A DNA stretch of 64,000 nt from Nocardioides rubriscoriae (GCF_008087085.1 NZ_VIYJ01000002.1:1-64000), one strand, 5' to 3'. Positions 1 to 8,859 are shown, numbered from the stretch's first letter. Numbers and translations: made by a program. Notes: a model not told the origin generated them from the sequence alone.

Positions 1-73
1 GCACCGCAGCAGCCTTCTCCTCAGCGCTGTAGCGACGCGTGGTCGGCTTGCCTGGTGTGACGTCCTTCGGCAT
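1..73 (-). CDS. IS3-family transposase OrfA, N-terminal end only (runs off the window)
   Basis: On the minus strand an ATG at 71-73 opens a frame reading MPKDVTPGKPTTRRYSAEEK and on to the window edge with no stop. The string RRYSxEEKAxAV is the usual beginning of the small HTH protein (OrfA) of IS3-family elements, which binds the IS ends and is followed by the DDE-domain OrfB through a -1 frameshift. Only 24 codons are visible; HTH, leucine zipper, OrfB and the distal inverted repeat would lie to the left. The terminal repeat expected just upstream of the start (about 74-127) could not be identified without its partner. Family recognition is from the N-terminal motif only. Confidence 0.7.
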   Translation of the reverse strand, partial: MPKDVTPGKPTTRRYSAEEKAAAV

Positions 74-127
74 GAGGCCATCCTCGTTTCCAAACGATGG
101 AGCCTCCAACAAACCCAGGGCGATTCA

Positions 128-1048
128 ATGGATCTCGACCGGCCTGGTGCGCGCTGGCTGAGCCCGGCTTGGAACGACCCGAGCATCTTCCCGGCCAACG
201 CGCGTGGGCGGATCGCGAAGTACCGGCGCCACCAGTCTTGGTATCGCGAGTGCGTGCTCCAGGCCGAGGCGGGGAAGTTCATGACATACGACCCGCTGGG
301 CAGCTACCTCAGCAAGCAGTCGGTCGAGTCGAGCCCGTCGCTGAACTTCCTCACCGCCGAGGCAGAAGCGCACGCGGTCGAGAGGGCTGCCGTCGTCAGG
401 GACGAGGGCGGAGCCCTCGACCCGGTGCGTCTTCGCCAGAACCTCCTGTCGAGCATGCCGCTGTGCTTCAACCTCTTCGGCTCCCTGCGAGGTGAGCCCG
501 CGTTCCTGACTCTGTTCCAGAGGGTCTTCGACCCGGCGGCCACTCGGATCATCAACGTGATGTGCGAGTACGCGCCCCAACCGCCGGACGACTACCTCGC
601 CGACCGCACCGCCTTCGATGCCGTGGTCTTCTACGAGACCTCTGCGGGACCGCGGTTCATGGGGATCGAGACGAAGTACACCGAGCCCTTCAGCGCGAAG
701 GAGTACGAGACCCCGACCTACAACAAGGTGACGGCCAACTCGGGATGGTTCGAGGACCCGGAGACCGCGCCCAGTGTCCTGAAGGGCAGCAAGTCCAACC
801 AGCTCTGGCGCAATCTGATGCTCGCAGCGTCCCTGGAACTGGCGAGGGCTCACGGCCGGGGTTCCGTCGCGGTCGTTGCGCTTCAGGACGACCCGGGCGC
901 AGCGGAGGCCATCAAGATCTGTCGCAAGCACCTCAGCGACCAAAGCCGGCTCGTCTGGGCACCCATCGAAGCTCTGCTAGACGCCGCCGACGGCGTGCCC
1001 GAGTTGACCGAGTGGAGCCTAGCCTTCCGGCTCCGTTACGTCCCCTGA
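128..1048 (+). CDS. PGN_0703-like putative PD-(D/E)XK restriction endonuclease
   Basis: 306 residues. The centre holds a PD-(D/E)XK-type core: D164 in a hydrophobic strand (FDAVVFYE), then E181-T-K183 after a turn (GIETKYTEP), giving the D...E-x-K catalytic layout. The N-terminal half (RRHQSWYRECVL) and overall length fit the family I recall as PGN_0703 putative restriction endonucleases, which occur as stand-alone genes in defence and mobile regions. AGGG lies about 8 bases before the ATG. No methyltransferase is adjacent, so if active it would be modification-dependent, phage-specific or used in repair. It converges with the end of the Tad operon, with one base between the two stop codons. 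Nuclease fold is fairly clear; biological role is inference. Confidence 0.65.
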   Translation: MDLDRPGARWLSPAWNDPSIFPANARGRIAKYRRHQSWYRECVLQAEAGKFMTYDPLGSYLSKQSVESSPSLNFLTAEAEAHAVERAAVVRDEGGALDPVRLRQNLLSSMPLCFNLFGSLRGEPAFLTLFQRVFDPAATRIINVMCEYAPQPPDDYLADRTAFDAVVFYETSAGPRFMGIETKYTEPFSAKEYETPTYNKVTANSGWFEDPETAPSVLKGSKSNQLWRNLMLAASLELARAHGRGSVAVVALQDDPGAAEAIKICRKHLSDQSRLVWAPIEALLDAADGVPELTEWSLAFRLRYVP

Positions 1049-1049
1049 C

Positions 1050-4000
1050 TCACTTCGCACGTCGCGAAGGTCCGGTCCAGCCGTTGTCCTCGGTGACCTT
1101 CGCGGTCCTGCCTGGCAGGTCGATGGGCGGCAGGTAGTCGTCGGTGCGATTGAGTACGTCGTCGTAGAGCATCTTGTCGGCGGCCTCGTCATGGCCCTCG
1201 GCAGCGGCCACCTTCACGAGGTCGAGGCGGCAGATGTCGTCGTAAGGCGCTGCCTCGCAAGCGGCCTCCGCGACCTCGCGTGCCAGATGAAGGTCGCCCT
1301 TGGCGAGGGCGTCGAGCACGAGAATGTGGGCCGTGTCGACAATGGCGCAGCCGATGGTCTCGTGGACCCGTTCGGTGTCGAGCAGCCAGCTCCAGCCCTT
1401 CTCGCGCAGCAGGCTGAATGGCGGGCCTTGAACCAGGGACATCGCGGTCCTTAGATCGTCGATGCCAGCGGCACCCCGGGCTTCGCCCCGGGCGCGGAGG
1501 CGGCGGAACAGGTCGACGTCGACCAGTACGTCCTGGAGTTGGTAGGTCTTCACGCCGGACTCGAAGTACGCCGGCGACTCGTTGGCAGCGGGCAGGTACG
1601 GCCCCTTTGTCCGTGGGTTCATGCCTAGCCAGTCGCGAAGGGAGCTGACATCCGTCCTCGCCCTTGACGCTGCGATGCCGAAGGCGTCGGCGACCTGGCT
1701 GGCGGTCGCGCCCTTCGGGTGCAAGGCGAGGTACGCGAGGATCTCGACGAAGTAGGGCCTCCGCTTCAGGATGACTGGCTTGGCCTCGCCGAAGGCTTCG
1801 GCGTTCACCGGGCCGAGCAGGATCAGCCTGGGACGCTCGACTCCGGCGTCGAACCAGTCGGCGACGTCCTCATCGAGCGTCGGGTCCGCGTCCTCGACCG
1901 TCCGCCTCACTTGGTCGGGGACCAGTGGGGCCAGGGCCTCGACGTCCTGGACGGTGGTCGCCGCGGCCTCGACGTAGTCCTCGGCCGCGTCGGGTAGTAG
2001 CGACCCGTCGCCGGCCGGTCCTTCCTCCCGTGCGTCGGTCAGTTCGTCGCGCAGTGCCCCGGCCTGGTCGGCGAAGGCACGCCAGCCGTCAGCGGCCTGC
2101 TCGAAGGGCGGGACCCTCACCGGCTCGCTCTCGCGCGTCAGATCGACGATCGCGGCGCACGCCTTGGCTTCCTCGCTCGTCAGTCCGGCAGCTTGAAGGT
2201 CGAGACCGAGCGTGGGCGCACGCAGTCGCCCGGCGTGATCGACCTCGAAGACTGTCGATTCGGGGAGGGGCGCTGCGAGCGAGACGATTGCTGTGCCGAC
2301 TCGGGATGGGGGCGTGGCGAGTAGGGGCGCGAGGTCGCCCGTCCCGTCGCCGGCCGTGATGACCGCGCGGTAAGGATCGGGGTCGCCCATCCCGTGCTCC
2401 AGGGAGGTCGTCACATCGCGCACGAACGAGGGCACGACCTGCTCGCCGTCAGCGTGGTGGCGCAGCCGGAGGGTGTCGAGCGTTGCCAGCTCTTCGCCGA
2501 GGCCGATGACGTTGACCTCGACGATGGTGGACCACGGGTTGAGCGCCAGCTCAGCGGCTATGTGCCGGGCGAGCGCCCCTGTGCGCTCGGAGTCCCCGGC
2601 GAGGGCCACGACGCCGAGGTGCTCCAGGTTGACGAGGCGGAGGCCGTTGTTGTCCTGCCCAACGGTGACCAGCAGTGGGTAGGGCGGCAGCACGTCGCCA
2701 CGCTCGGGCATGGGCTCGCCGAGGGGGAGTGACCACTCGCGGCCAGCGCCCCTCCACGGTTCCGGAAGGTCAGCGTCCTCGTCGAGACGCAGGGACACAG
2801 CGCCCTTCATGAGCGTCGCGGTGACGACTGCGGGTAACGCCCGTCCCGCGTCCGAGCACTCCCCGGCCAGGTGCATCAGCGCGCGGTCGAGATCAGCGAT
2901 TGCTGTGATCAGTGGAGCGCCGGAGACGAATGCTGTCTTCTCGACTGCCAGCAATCCCTCGGGAGGAGGGGCGATGGTCTGGCCGGGCCGGCGGTAGCGG
3001 AGTTGGGTGCTGCGGTGGGCGCGCACGGCAAGCAAGACCAGTGCGGCCAGGACGGCACCAGCCCCAGTCAGCCCGGGGACGAGCCAGCCGGGCGCCGACG
3101 ACTCGACCTCGCCAGTGGCGTCGGCAGCGACCTGCTCTGGCTGTGGCTCCGCGGAGGTTGTTGGCTCCGGCGCCGGCTCGACGGAAGGAGTCTTGCCAGG
3201 GGGCCCGGCGTCGACAGGTGGAATGACCTCGACCGGTGGCTCCTGGGGCACCTCGGCCTGGTGCTCGGCCCGCCGGGGAATCGCGATCTCCCAACCAGGC
3301 TGGATCAGGTCAGGGTCGGTCAGCCTCGCCCCGTCGGGTTGTACGACATTGCGGGATGCCTGGAAGAGCTCGGGGTAGCGCATCGGGTCCCCGAGCTTGG
3401 CCTCGGCGATTTCCGACAAGGTGTCCCCGGGCTGCACGACGTACTCCTCGGCCGTACGGTCGGGATCAGGCTCGGTGACCTCCTGCGGCACCTTCAGCAC
3501 TGTGCCGGAGACGATGAAGTCGGGTCGCCCGTTGAGCACGTCCTCGTTCAGTTCAACGATCTCCGTGAATCGGGTGCCGTCACCGAGCAGGCGCTCGGCA
3601 ATCTTCCACAGGCTGTCGCCGCGCTTGACCGTGTAGTCGATGGTCGACCGCTGCTTGGTCGGCGCCTCAGCAGCCGGGAGGGGCGCAGCCTCGGGGAGGA
3701 CGGGCGTGGCCTCGACCGGCGCGAGGCGAGGGGTTTCCAGGACCGGCACAGCCGCCGCAGCGCGGGCGGGCGGAGCCGGGAACGCGGCGACGACGGTGGG
3801 ACCAGCGACGAACAGCAGGGCTGCGACCGCGACCAGTTGGCCGACCGCACGCTGTGGAGTGCCGAGACCGGGGAGCGTGGGAGTTGGCAGGCCACGCACC
3901 TGCGAGACGATTTCCAGCACGACCGACACGGCGACGAACGCCCAGGCGATCCAGGCGACGGCTGCGATGACGACCATCGCCAGCGTGCCGTCGTCGGGAA

Positions 4001-4151
4001 TGGTCAACAGGGTGCGCAGCACTGCGAGGTCGGCCTTCCACGGTGCCGCACCGATGGCGATGAGCAGGAACGGAACCCCAGCGACGAGGAGCAGGATGAC
4101 GAGCGTGGCTGCGAGACCTCGGAGTCGCTGGCGAAGCGTGGGCTGGCTCAT
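1050..4151 (-). CDS. Large membrane protein with two LysM domains and a C-terminal winged-helix/BTAD regulator-like region
   Basis: 1033 residues, last gene of the Tad operon; its ATG overlaps the stop of the preceding pilin-like gene (ATGA). Hydrophobic segments lie at about 15-35, 57-82 and 105-123. Two LysM peptidoglycan-binding repeats follow at about 172-222 (YTVKRGDSLWKIAERLLG) and 236-292 (YVVQPGDTLSEIAEAKLG), then a Pro/Glu-rich linker and another membrane segment at about 355-380. The last 200 residues resemble the winged helix plus bacterial transcriptional activation domain (BTAD) of SARP-type regulators (DVDLFRRLRARG ... EAACEAAPYDDICRLDLVKV). This unites a wall-binding exterior with a regulator-like cytoplasmic end. 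Likely role: anchoring or sensing pilus assembly at the peptidoglycan. No DNA target is visible. Confidence 0.75.
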   Translation of the reverse strand: MSQPTLRQRLRGLAATLVILLLVAGVPFLLIAIGAAPWKADLAVLRTLLTIPDDGTLAMVVIAAVAWIAWAFVAVSVVLEIVSQVRGLPTPTLPGLGTPQRAVGQLVAVAALLFVAGPTVVAAFPAPPARAAAAVPVLETPRLAPVEATPVLPEAAPLPAAEAPTKQRSTIDYTVKRGDSLWKIAERLLGDGTRFTEIVELNEDVLNGRPDFIVSGTVLKVPQEVTEPDPDRTAEEYVVQPGDTLSEIAEAKLGDPMRYPELFQASRNVVQPDGARLTDPDLIQPGWEIAIPRRAEHQAEVPQEPPVEVIPPVDAGPPGKTPSVEPAPEPTTSAEPQPEQVAADATGEVESSAPGWLVPGLTGAGAVLAALVLLAVRAHRSTQLRYRRPGQTIAPPPEGLLAVEKTAFVSGAPLITAIADLDRALMHLAGECSDAGRALPAVVTATLMKGAVSLRLDEDADLPEPWRGAGREWSLPLGEPMPERGDVLPPYPLLVTVGQDNNGLRLVNLEHLGVVALAGDSERTGALARHIAAELALNPWSTIVEVNVIGLGEELATLDTLRLRHHADGEQVVPSFVRDVTTSLEHGMGDPDPYRAVITAGDGTGDLAPLLATPPSRVGTAIVSLAAPLPESTVFEVDHAGRLRAPTLGLDLQAAGLTSEEAKACAAIVDLTRESEPVRVPPFEQAADGWRAFADQAGALRDELTDAREEGPAGDGSLLPDAAEDYVEAAATTVQDVEALAPLVPDQVRRTVEDADPTLDEDVADWFDAGVERPRLILLGPVNAEAFGEAKPVILKRRPYFVEILAYLALHPKGATASQVADAFGIAASRARTDVSSLRDWLGMNPRTKGPYLPAANESPAYFESGVKTYQLQDVLVDVDLFRRLRARGEARGAAGIDDLRTAMSLVQGPPFSLLREKGWSWLLDTERVHETIGCAIVDTAHILVLDALAKGDLHLAREVAEAACEAAPYDDICRLDLVKVAAAEGHDEAADKMLYDDVLNRTDDYLPPIDLPGRTAKVTEDNGWTGPSRRAK

Positions 4152-4573
4152 TGTTCGCTCCCTCCGATGCTGCGGACCAGTCGTGCTGAGGCTTGGCTGG
4201 TGACGGTCAGGTCGCCGACGCCGATGACGCTCAGGAATTTGGGGGTGTAGGTGTCCGTCACGGCGACCGTGATGGTGTCGCCGCCGATGACAGTCACCGT
4301 CCCGGTGACGCCGGCGGCGGCGAGGTAGTCCTCGGCCGCGTTGCGTGCCGCGACCGCCTCGATCGCGACGTACTGGCCCTGGATCGCGGGAGCGGCCTGC
4401 ACCTGCTCACCGCCCGTCCGTGCGGCCTCGGCCGCGATGTTGTGGGCGCGCTGCTTGGCGTGGACCTGCCCACTGAGGTCTACGGCCAGCCCGACCAGAA
4501 TCATCATCACGAAGCTCGATACCGCCAGCCAGATGGTGATGGAGCCGCGTTCGTCGCGAGTACGTCGGATCAT
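4148..4573 (-). CDS. TadE/TadG-like pseudopilin with W at +5
   Basis: 141 residues from the ATG at 4571-4573, chosen because GGAGGGAG lies just upstream and the ATG overlaps the upstream stop (ATGA). The N-terminus is RTRDERGSITIWLAVSSFVM followed by a hydrophobic helix, the layout of a prepilin-peptidase substrate cleaved after the Gly of ERG^S. Position +5 carries Trp rather than the usual Glu, as in the distal TadE-like or TadG-like protein of many actinobacterial Tad clusters. The remaining ~100 residues would be extracytoplasmic. Expected to be a minor pseudopilin. Confidence 0.7.
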   Translation of the reverse strand: MIRRTRDERGSITIWLAVSSFVMMILVGLAVDLSGQVHAKQRAHNIAAEAARTGGEQVQAAPAIQGQYVAIEAVAARNAAEDYLAAAGVTGTVTVIGGDTITVAVTDTYTPKFLSVIGVGDLTVTSQASARLVRSIGGSEQ

Positions 4574-5007
4574 CCGCGCTCCCTCCACGTGTCCAGCGGC
4601 GAAGTGCTGGTGGCTTTGATCGGTCGACTGCCTGGGACGCCCGGTACGGACAGGTCGGCCAGGTTGAGGAGGCACTCCACGGTCGCGGAGACCGAGCCGG
4701 CCTCGCCGACGGTCTTGGCGAAGTCGGAGACGTCGACCGACACGGTGACGCTCAGGCAGTGGATGTCTTGGTTGGCCAGGCTCGCCTGCGCGGCAGCCTT
4801 GGCATCCTGCATCGCCTCGGACGCCGTACGCGCGAGCGATGCGGTGCGGGCGGCCTCGGAAGCGGCGGACTCGACGGCCGAGTGGGTGGTGGCTGTGCGG
4901 CCACCGAAGATGATGAGCCCGACGAACAGCACGAAGGCAGGCAGGCCGACGGCGGCCTCGACCGCGGCCGAGCCACGCTCGTCCCTTATGCGTCGCCAGG
5001 TCGTCAC
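4570..5007 (-). CDS. tadE: TadE-like minor pseudopilin
   Basis: 145 residues. The N-terminus MTTWRRIRDERGSAAVEAAV shows a basic leader, the G^S prepilin cleavage site and Glu at +5, followed by one hydrophobic helix (VGLPAFVLFVGLIIFGG). This is the TadE signature (Pfam TadE). The following ~90 residues, with a Cys pair, would lie outside the membrane. It overlaps the preceding gene by four bases and the next gene by four bases, so the three pseudopilins are almost certainly made from one transcript by coupled translation. Confidence 0.8.
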   Translation of the reverse strand: MTTWRRIRDERGSAAVEAAVGLPAFVLFVGLIIFGGRTATTHSAVESAASEAARTASLARTASEAMQDAKAAAQASLANQDIHCLSVTVSVDVSDFAKTVGEAGSVSATVECLLNLADLSVPGVPGSRPIKATSTSPLDTWRERG

Positions 5008-5411
5008 GGCGCCGTCAACCTCTCCACGGGCACCGAGGCCGACTGGACGATCAGGGGATTCCAGCCCGGGATCACGCTCAGGCTGTGCCCGCGCACGGTC
5101 ACGGTGACCGTGGTTGCGGTGCGGTTGGCGGTGGCGGTCGCACGCGTCAACACGTCGTCCCCACCTGCTTCGACGACGAACGAGGAGGCAGCCGAGACAC
5201 CGTCGGCCTCCTTGCCGTTCTCGCCGCCAGCGACCTTCGCACCCTCCTGCGCGGCAGCGATCGCCACCGTCCGGGCGTGGTAGAACAGCGCGGCCTGCAT
5301 CCCAAGGAACATCACCGCGAACAGGGCAGGCAGCAGGATGACCAGCTCCATGGAGACCGAGCCGCGTTCGTCCCGATGCGCCCTACCTGATGTTGCCGGC
5401 TTGGCTTTCAA
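5004..5411 (-). CDS. TadE-like minor pseudopilin (TTG start proposed)
   Basis: The core HRDERGSVSMELVILLPALF has the prepilin motif (G^S, Glu at +5) and a hydrophobic helix, then ~95 extracytoplasmic residues. No ATG or GTG lies close before the motif. A TTG at 5409-5411 with AAGG six bases upstream gives a 135-residue protein with a short basic leader, overlapping the 3' end of the Flp-like gene by 29 bases. A longer in-frame extension to 5537 exists but would be read entirely from within the Flp-like gene. Family assignment is good; the start is the uncertain part. Confidence 0.7.
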   Translation of the reverse strand: MKAKPATSGRAHRDERGSVSMELVILLPALFAVMFLGMQAALFYHARTVAIAAAQEGAKVAGGENGKEADGVSAASSFVVEAGGDDVLTRATATANRTATTVTVTVRGHSLSVIPGWNPLIVQSASVPVERLTAP

Positions 5412-5571
5412 CGTAAGCCTTGATCGCCGCGACCACGATGCCGACGATGGCGATGACGGCCACCGCCCAGAGCACATGCTCGGTGGTGACGGAGCCTTGC
5501 TCGTCGCGGGCACGCCGGCGCGCATCGACGCCGACATGAAGCGTGAGCAGGAGTGCGAGCAATCGGTTCAT
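5383..5571 (-). CDS. Flp-type prepilin-like small membrane protein (likely main pilin)
   Basis: 62 residues: leader MNRLLALLLTLHVGVDARRR, then ARDEQGSVTTEHVLWAV and a strongly hydrophobic helix to the C-terminus. QG^SVTTE is a textbook type IV prepilin cleavage motif with Glu at +5, and the short mature part (~36 residues) is the size of Flp major pilins. GGAAAGGAAA lies upstream of the ATG. It sits between tadC and the TadE-like genes, the normal place for the pilin in actinobacterial Tad clusters. The leader is itself hydrophobic, which is unusual. No prepilin peptidase (TadV) is present in the window, so it would have to be supplied from elsewhere. Confidence 0.75.
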   Translation of the reverse strand: MNRLLALLLTLHVGVDARRRARDEQGSVTTEHVLWAVAVIAIVGIVVAAIKAYVESQAGNIR

Positions 5572-5622
5572 AGTGATGATTTCCTTTCCTGGATGGGTTC
5601 CCTTTCGTGGGGGTCGTGGTCG

Positions 5623-6527
5623 TCAGGTGTTGCTGAACATCCGCAGCAGAGATGGGGCAACGAGCAGGGCCATGAAGATGACGCCGAGCAGGGAGCCGGG
5701 GATGGTCATGCGCTCGCCGATGGCGTTGGCTTCGGCGATCTCGTCGTTGAGCATCGCGGTGCGCATGGCGGCGGAACGGGCGCGCAGGTTGGTGTAGACC
5801 GAGGCGCCTTCCTCCCCGGAGAGCCGCATGATGTCGGCGAAGTCGTCCAGCTCGGGTAGTCCCAGCTCGTCGGCCAGGGCGTGCAGGGCATCCCACGGAG
5901 GCTGGCCCGACCAGCGCGAACGAGTCAGCTCCTCGAGAGCCGGGTGAACACCCATGAGTCGCCGACCTCAGCAGCGGACTCCATCGCCTGCCGTACGCCG
6001 GCGCCGTTGTTGCGCTCCAGGGCGACGAGGTCGATGTACGCGCCCAGCGCCCGGGCGAACTCGAGTCGGGCCTTCCGTGCGTCGTCGACGGCGTTGTAGT
6101 TGGGCAGGAAGAACATCACGACGGCCAAGCCGAGGGAGGCGATGGCCGGGATCGCGATGGCGAAGCCCAGCCCGATCTGCTCGAAGAAGAACGCCAGCAG
6201 TGGCGGGATGACAAGACCCATGAGTGCCATGACGATCTTGTCGCCGTAGAACCTGGCCAGCGGGATGCGCAGCAGCGCCAGTTCGCGGGTCGGGGTCCTG
6301 ATCCAGAGGGCGGGCGGTAGGGCCTTGATCGCCCACATGCCGATCCGTTCCTTGCCCTTCGCCGTGGTGACCGGCCCGAGGATGTTCGCTCGTCCGCGGG
6401 CGGGTGTGAGCCGTGAGAGGGCTTCAGCGAGGTCCGGCTCGGCCGGGATCAGGCGGGCGATGAGCAGCACAACGCCGAGGCCGAGGAACGCCCCTCCCAG
6501 CAGCGCGACTTGGAGTCCGGTGGTCAT
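5623..6527 (-). pseudogene. tadC: tadC, type II secretion F-like inner-membrane platform protein, frameshifted
   Basis: Two frames together make one TadC/GspF-like protein. The first (from the ATG at 6525-6527) gives 200 residues with several membrane segments and ends GDSWVFTRLSRS-stop at 5925. The second frame continues the family sequence EELTRSRWSGQPPWDALHAL and ends SLLRMFSNT at 5623. The break lies in CGGCTCTCGAGGAGCTG at about 5926-5942; removing two bases of the CTCTC dinucleotide run, or adding one base, restores RLEELTRSR. I see no convincing slippery heptamer. Either the gene is inactive, the pieces are made separately (an ATG at 5953-5955 could restart), or the read has an error. 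tadB overlaps its start by four bases. Confidence 0.75.
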
Positions 6528-7381
6528 GCAGCGCCCTCCCTCGCGAGGGGGGCGGACGACAGGAACCGAGGCATCGCCCGTCCCATCGCCATGCGCTTCA
6601 TCCAGACCAGCGTGGCGACGTACATCGCCAGAAGTGCGACGAGGATGAGTTGCCCGAGCGGGCTCTGGTACGGCCTGACGTAGGTCCCCGACAGTGCCAG
6701 GATCACCAGCACGCCGACGCTGATCAGGGTCACCCAGCGGGCGGTGGCACGCGGCTTGGCACGGTCGGCCTCGACCTGACGGCGGGCGCGTACGTCGGCG
6801 GCGACCGACTCGGCCAGACCTTCGAGCACACTCGCCAGTCCTGCGCCCCTCCTGCGGGCACCGAGGATCAGGTTCGCTGCCACGAGGTCGCCGGTCGCGT
6901 CGTCGAGCTCGTCGGCGAACGCCCGCAGGGCGTCCTCGGTGACCCACCGTGCCCGCAGACGGGCGACCAGCCGGGTCACCTCGGGAGCAATCGCTGCTGG
7001 GGTCGAGCGGAGAGTGGCGACGAGCGCTTGCTCCAGGCCAACACCAACGGTGAGGACGCCGGAGAGTGATCGGGTCCATTCCTCCATTGCCTCGAGCCGC
7101 TCGATCCGTTGGGCGGCCGAGGATGACGAGAGCAGGACGGGTAACCCGACGAAGGCCACCGGGACGACGACCAGCGCGAGCAACCAACCGGTCACGAGGA
7201 ACGCCACCAGACCAACGCCGACCCCGCCGAGCAGGAGCATCCGGGTTCGACGGGTGAGCTTGCGGACCTTCCGCGGCCGCGACGGGCGCTCGACCACTGG
7301 GGATGGGCGCAGCCCCACGATGAGCGCGATCAGACCGCCGACGACCAGTGCACCAGCAAGAGCGGGGACGAGGGCGATCAC
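6524..7381 (-). CDS. tadB: TadB-like type II secretion F domain membrane protein
   Basis: 285 residues with membrane helices at about 1-24, 46-85 and two near 215-265, and a cytoplasmic T2SSF domain (about 95-210) containing the family stretch MEEWTRSLSGVLTVGVGLEQ and RRRGAGLASVLEGLAESV. TadB and TadC form the inner-membrane platform on which the TadA ATPase extracts and polymerises Flp pilin. Four-base overlaps with tadA upstream and tadC downstream. Confidence 0.88.
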   Translation of the reverse strand: MIALVPALAGALVVGGLIALIVGLRPSPVVERPSRPRKVRKLTRRTRMLLLGGVGVGLVAFLVTGWLLALVVVPVAFVGLPVLLSSSSAAQRIERLEAMEEWTRSLSGVLTVGVGLEQALVATLRSTPAAIAPEVTRLVARLRARWVTEDALRAFADELDDATGDLVAANLILGARRRGAGLASVLEGLAESVAADVRARRQVEADRAKPRATARWVTLISVGVLVILALSGTYVRPYQSPLGQLILVALLAMYVATLVWMKRMAMGRAMPRFLSSAPLAREGAA

Positions 7382-8859
7382 GACCGCACCTCCTGCTGGG
7401 CCAGGTAAGTGTTGAGGTCGAAGCCGTACGACGTGAGGGCACGGTAAGCGTCAGGCAGAACCGCGGGGACGGCCGTGCCGTCGAGGTCGGGAGCAAAGAC
7501 GTGGGTGGTGGCGTACCCGGTCTCGCGTTCGCCAGGATCAAGGGCGATGATCTCGGCCACCCAGCGCCGACGGGTCGACCGTCCGCCCTCGGTGATGGTG
7601 CGGAGGTCAAGGTGGACGATCACGTCGATGGTCGAAGCGAGTTTGCTCGTCGCGAGGGAATGGGTGACATGCGGCCCGGCCTCCATCGCGCAGGTGACCA
7701 ACTTGCGGATCGCCGCGACGGCGTCGGACGCATGGGTGGTGGAGATGGAGCCGGTGCCGGACTCCATCGCCTTGATCATCGCCCAGACTTCCTTGCCCCG
7801 GACCTCGCCGACGATCTGGCGGGCGAGGTTGAAGCGGAAAGAGTCGACCAACGCCTCGTCGAGGGTGAACTCGCCAGCCATGCGCCCGTCCGCCCCTCGC
7901 TCGCCAGAGCCGGGACGTGCCTCCCACGGGTGGACGATCCGATGCCTTCCCAGCTCGTGCAGGTGCAGTTCGTACTCGGTCTCGAAGGTGCCGATCGCCT
8001 CCAACGGGTCGATCTCGGCGCACAAGGCCCGGACCAGCGTCGTCTTGCCCGCCCCCTGCGACCCGGAGATCACGATGGACTTGCGAGCCCGCACCGCAGC
8101 GCGCAGGAAGGATGCAGCAACCGGGGAGAGCATCTGCCGCTCGACGAGGTCGTCCAGGGTGACCTCCATCAGCCGGTGACGCCGGATCACCACGGAGGGA
8201 CGCGGTGTCACCCAAGCCGCAGCCGCCAGACGGGAGCCGCCGTCGAGGCGCAGGTGGAGCCTCGGCTGGGCCTCGGAGAAGCCACGAGCATTCACCTCCG
8301 AGCGCGAGGCGAGGAAGACCAGGAAGTCGATCAGCTCTGCGTCGGAGTCGGCCACGGGAGGCCCGTCGACCAGCGAGCCGTCGGTGAGTTCGAGCAGAAC
8401 GTTGTCGTGCCCGGTGATGATGACGTTCTCCACCCGGTCGTCGTCCACGAGCGGCTGGAGCCGGCCGAGCCGAAACAGCGAGTCGAAGACCGCCCGCGCC
8501 AGCGCGTCCTGCTCGGAGCCAGGCAGGGCCGCCATCCCAGCGTTCACCCGGTCAGCGACTGTCGCCTCGATGAGGTCGAGCACGATCGTCCGCCCCAGCT
8601 CTTCCTGCGCCGTCTTGTCCAGGCGTCCTCGATCGGCTGCGACTGCCTGGCTGAGCTGCTCGGACGCTTGGGCGCGCAAGGCAGCGACCAGCGACCAGTC
8701 GAGGGACCTGCCGATGGGTGCACCCACAGTCGACAGGTGTGCAACAGATGTCAGTGGGCGAACGACGTCGCGCTGTGCGGCAACCGACGACACCTGCTGG
8801 CTGAACAGTGGCAGCCCCGCCAGCGGGGCTCCGTAGTCCTCGGAGCGGTCCGTCGTCAT
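7378..8859 (-). CDS. tadA: TadA-like (CpaF) secretion ATPase
   Basis: 493 residues from the ATG at 8857-8859, which overlaps the previous stop (ATGA); the frame stays open far upstream but that part is antisense or out of frame to tadZ and is not coding. Motifs in order: the N-terminal CpaF domain (DDDRVENVIITGHDNVLLEL), Walker A ISGSQGAGKTTLVRAL, an Asp-box region around FETEYELHLHELGRHR, and the Walker B/His-box region RQIVGEVRGKEVWAM and STTHASD. This hexameric ATPase powers Tad pilus assembly at the cytoplasmic face. Confidence 0.92.
   Translation of the reverse strand: MTTDRSEDYGAPLAGLPLFSQQVSSVAAQRDVVRPLTSVAHLSTVGAPIGRSLDWSLVAALRAQASEQLSQAVAADRGRLDKTAQEELGRTIVLDLIEATVADRVNAGMAALPGSEQDALARAVFDSLFRLGRLQPLVDDDRVENVIITGHDNVLLELTDGSLVDGPPVADSDAELIDFLVFLASRSEVNARGFSEAQPRLHLRLDGGSRLAAAAWVTPRPSVVIRRHRLMEVTLDDLVERQMLSPVAASFLRAAVRARKSIVISGSQGAGKTTLVRALCAEIDPLEAIGTFETEYELHLHELGRHRIVHPWEARPGSGERGADGRMAGEFTLDEALVDSFRFNLARQIVGEVRGKEVWAMIKAMESGTGSISTTHASDAVAAIRKLVTCAMEAGPHVTHSLATSKLASTIDVIVHLDLRTITEGGRSTRRRWVAEIIALDPGERETGYATTHVFAPDLDGTAVPAVLPDAYRALTSYGFDLNTYLAQQEVRS

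Noticed and set aside
2871..4250. Long plus-strand open frame opposite the LysM/BTAD gene
   Set aside because: It is antisense to a protein with clear domains, has Arg/Gly/Asp-rich low-complexity sequence and no family features; a GC-rich shadow.
5926..5942. Programmed ribosomal frameshift in tadC
   Set aside because: No X-XXY-YYZ heptamer or upstream Shine-Dalgarno-like stimulator is visible at CGGCTCTCGAGG; mutation or read error is simpler.
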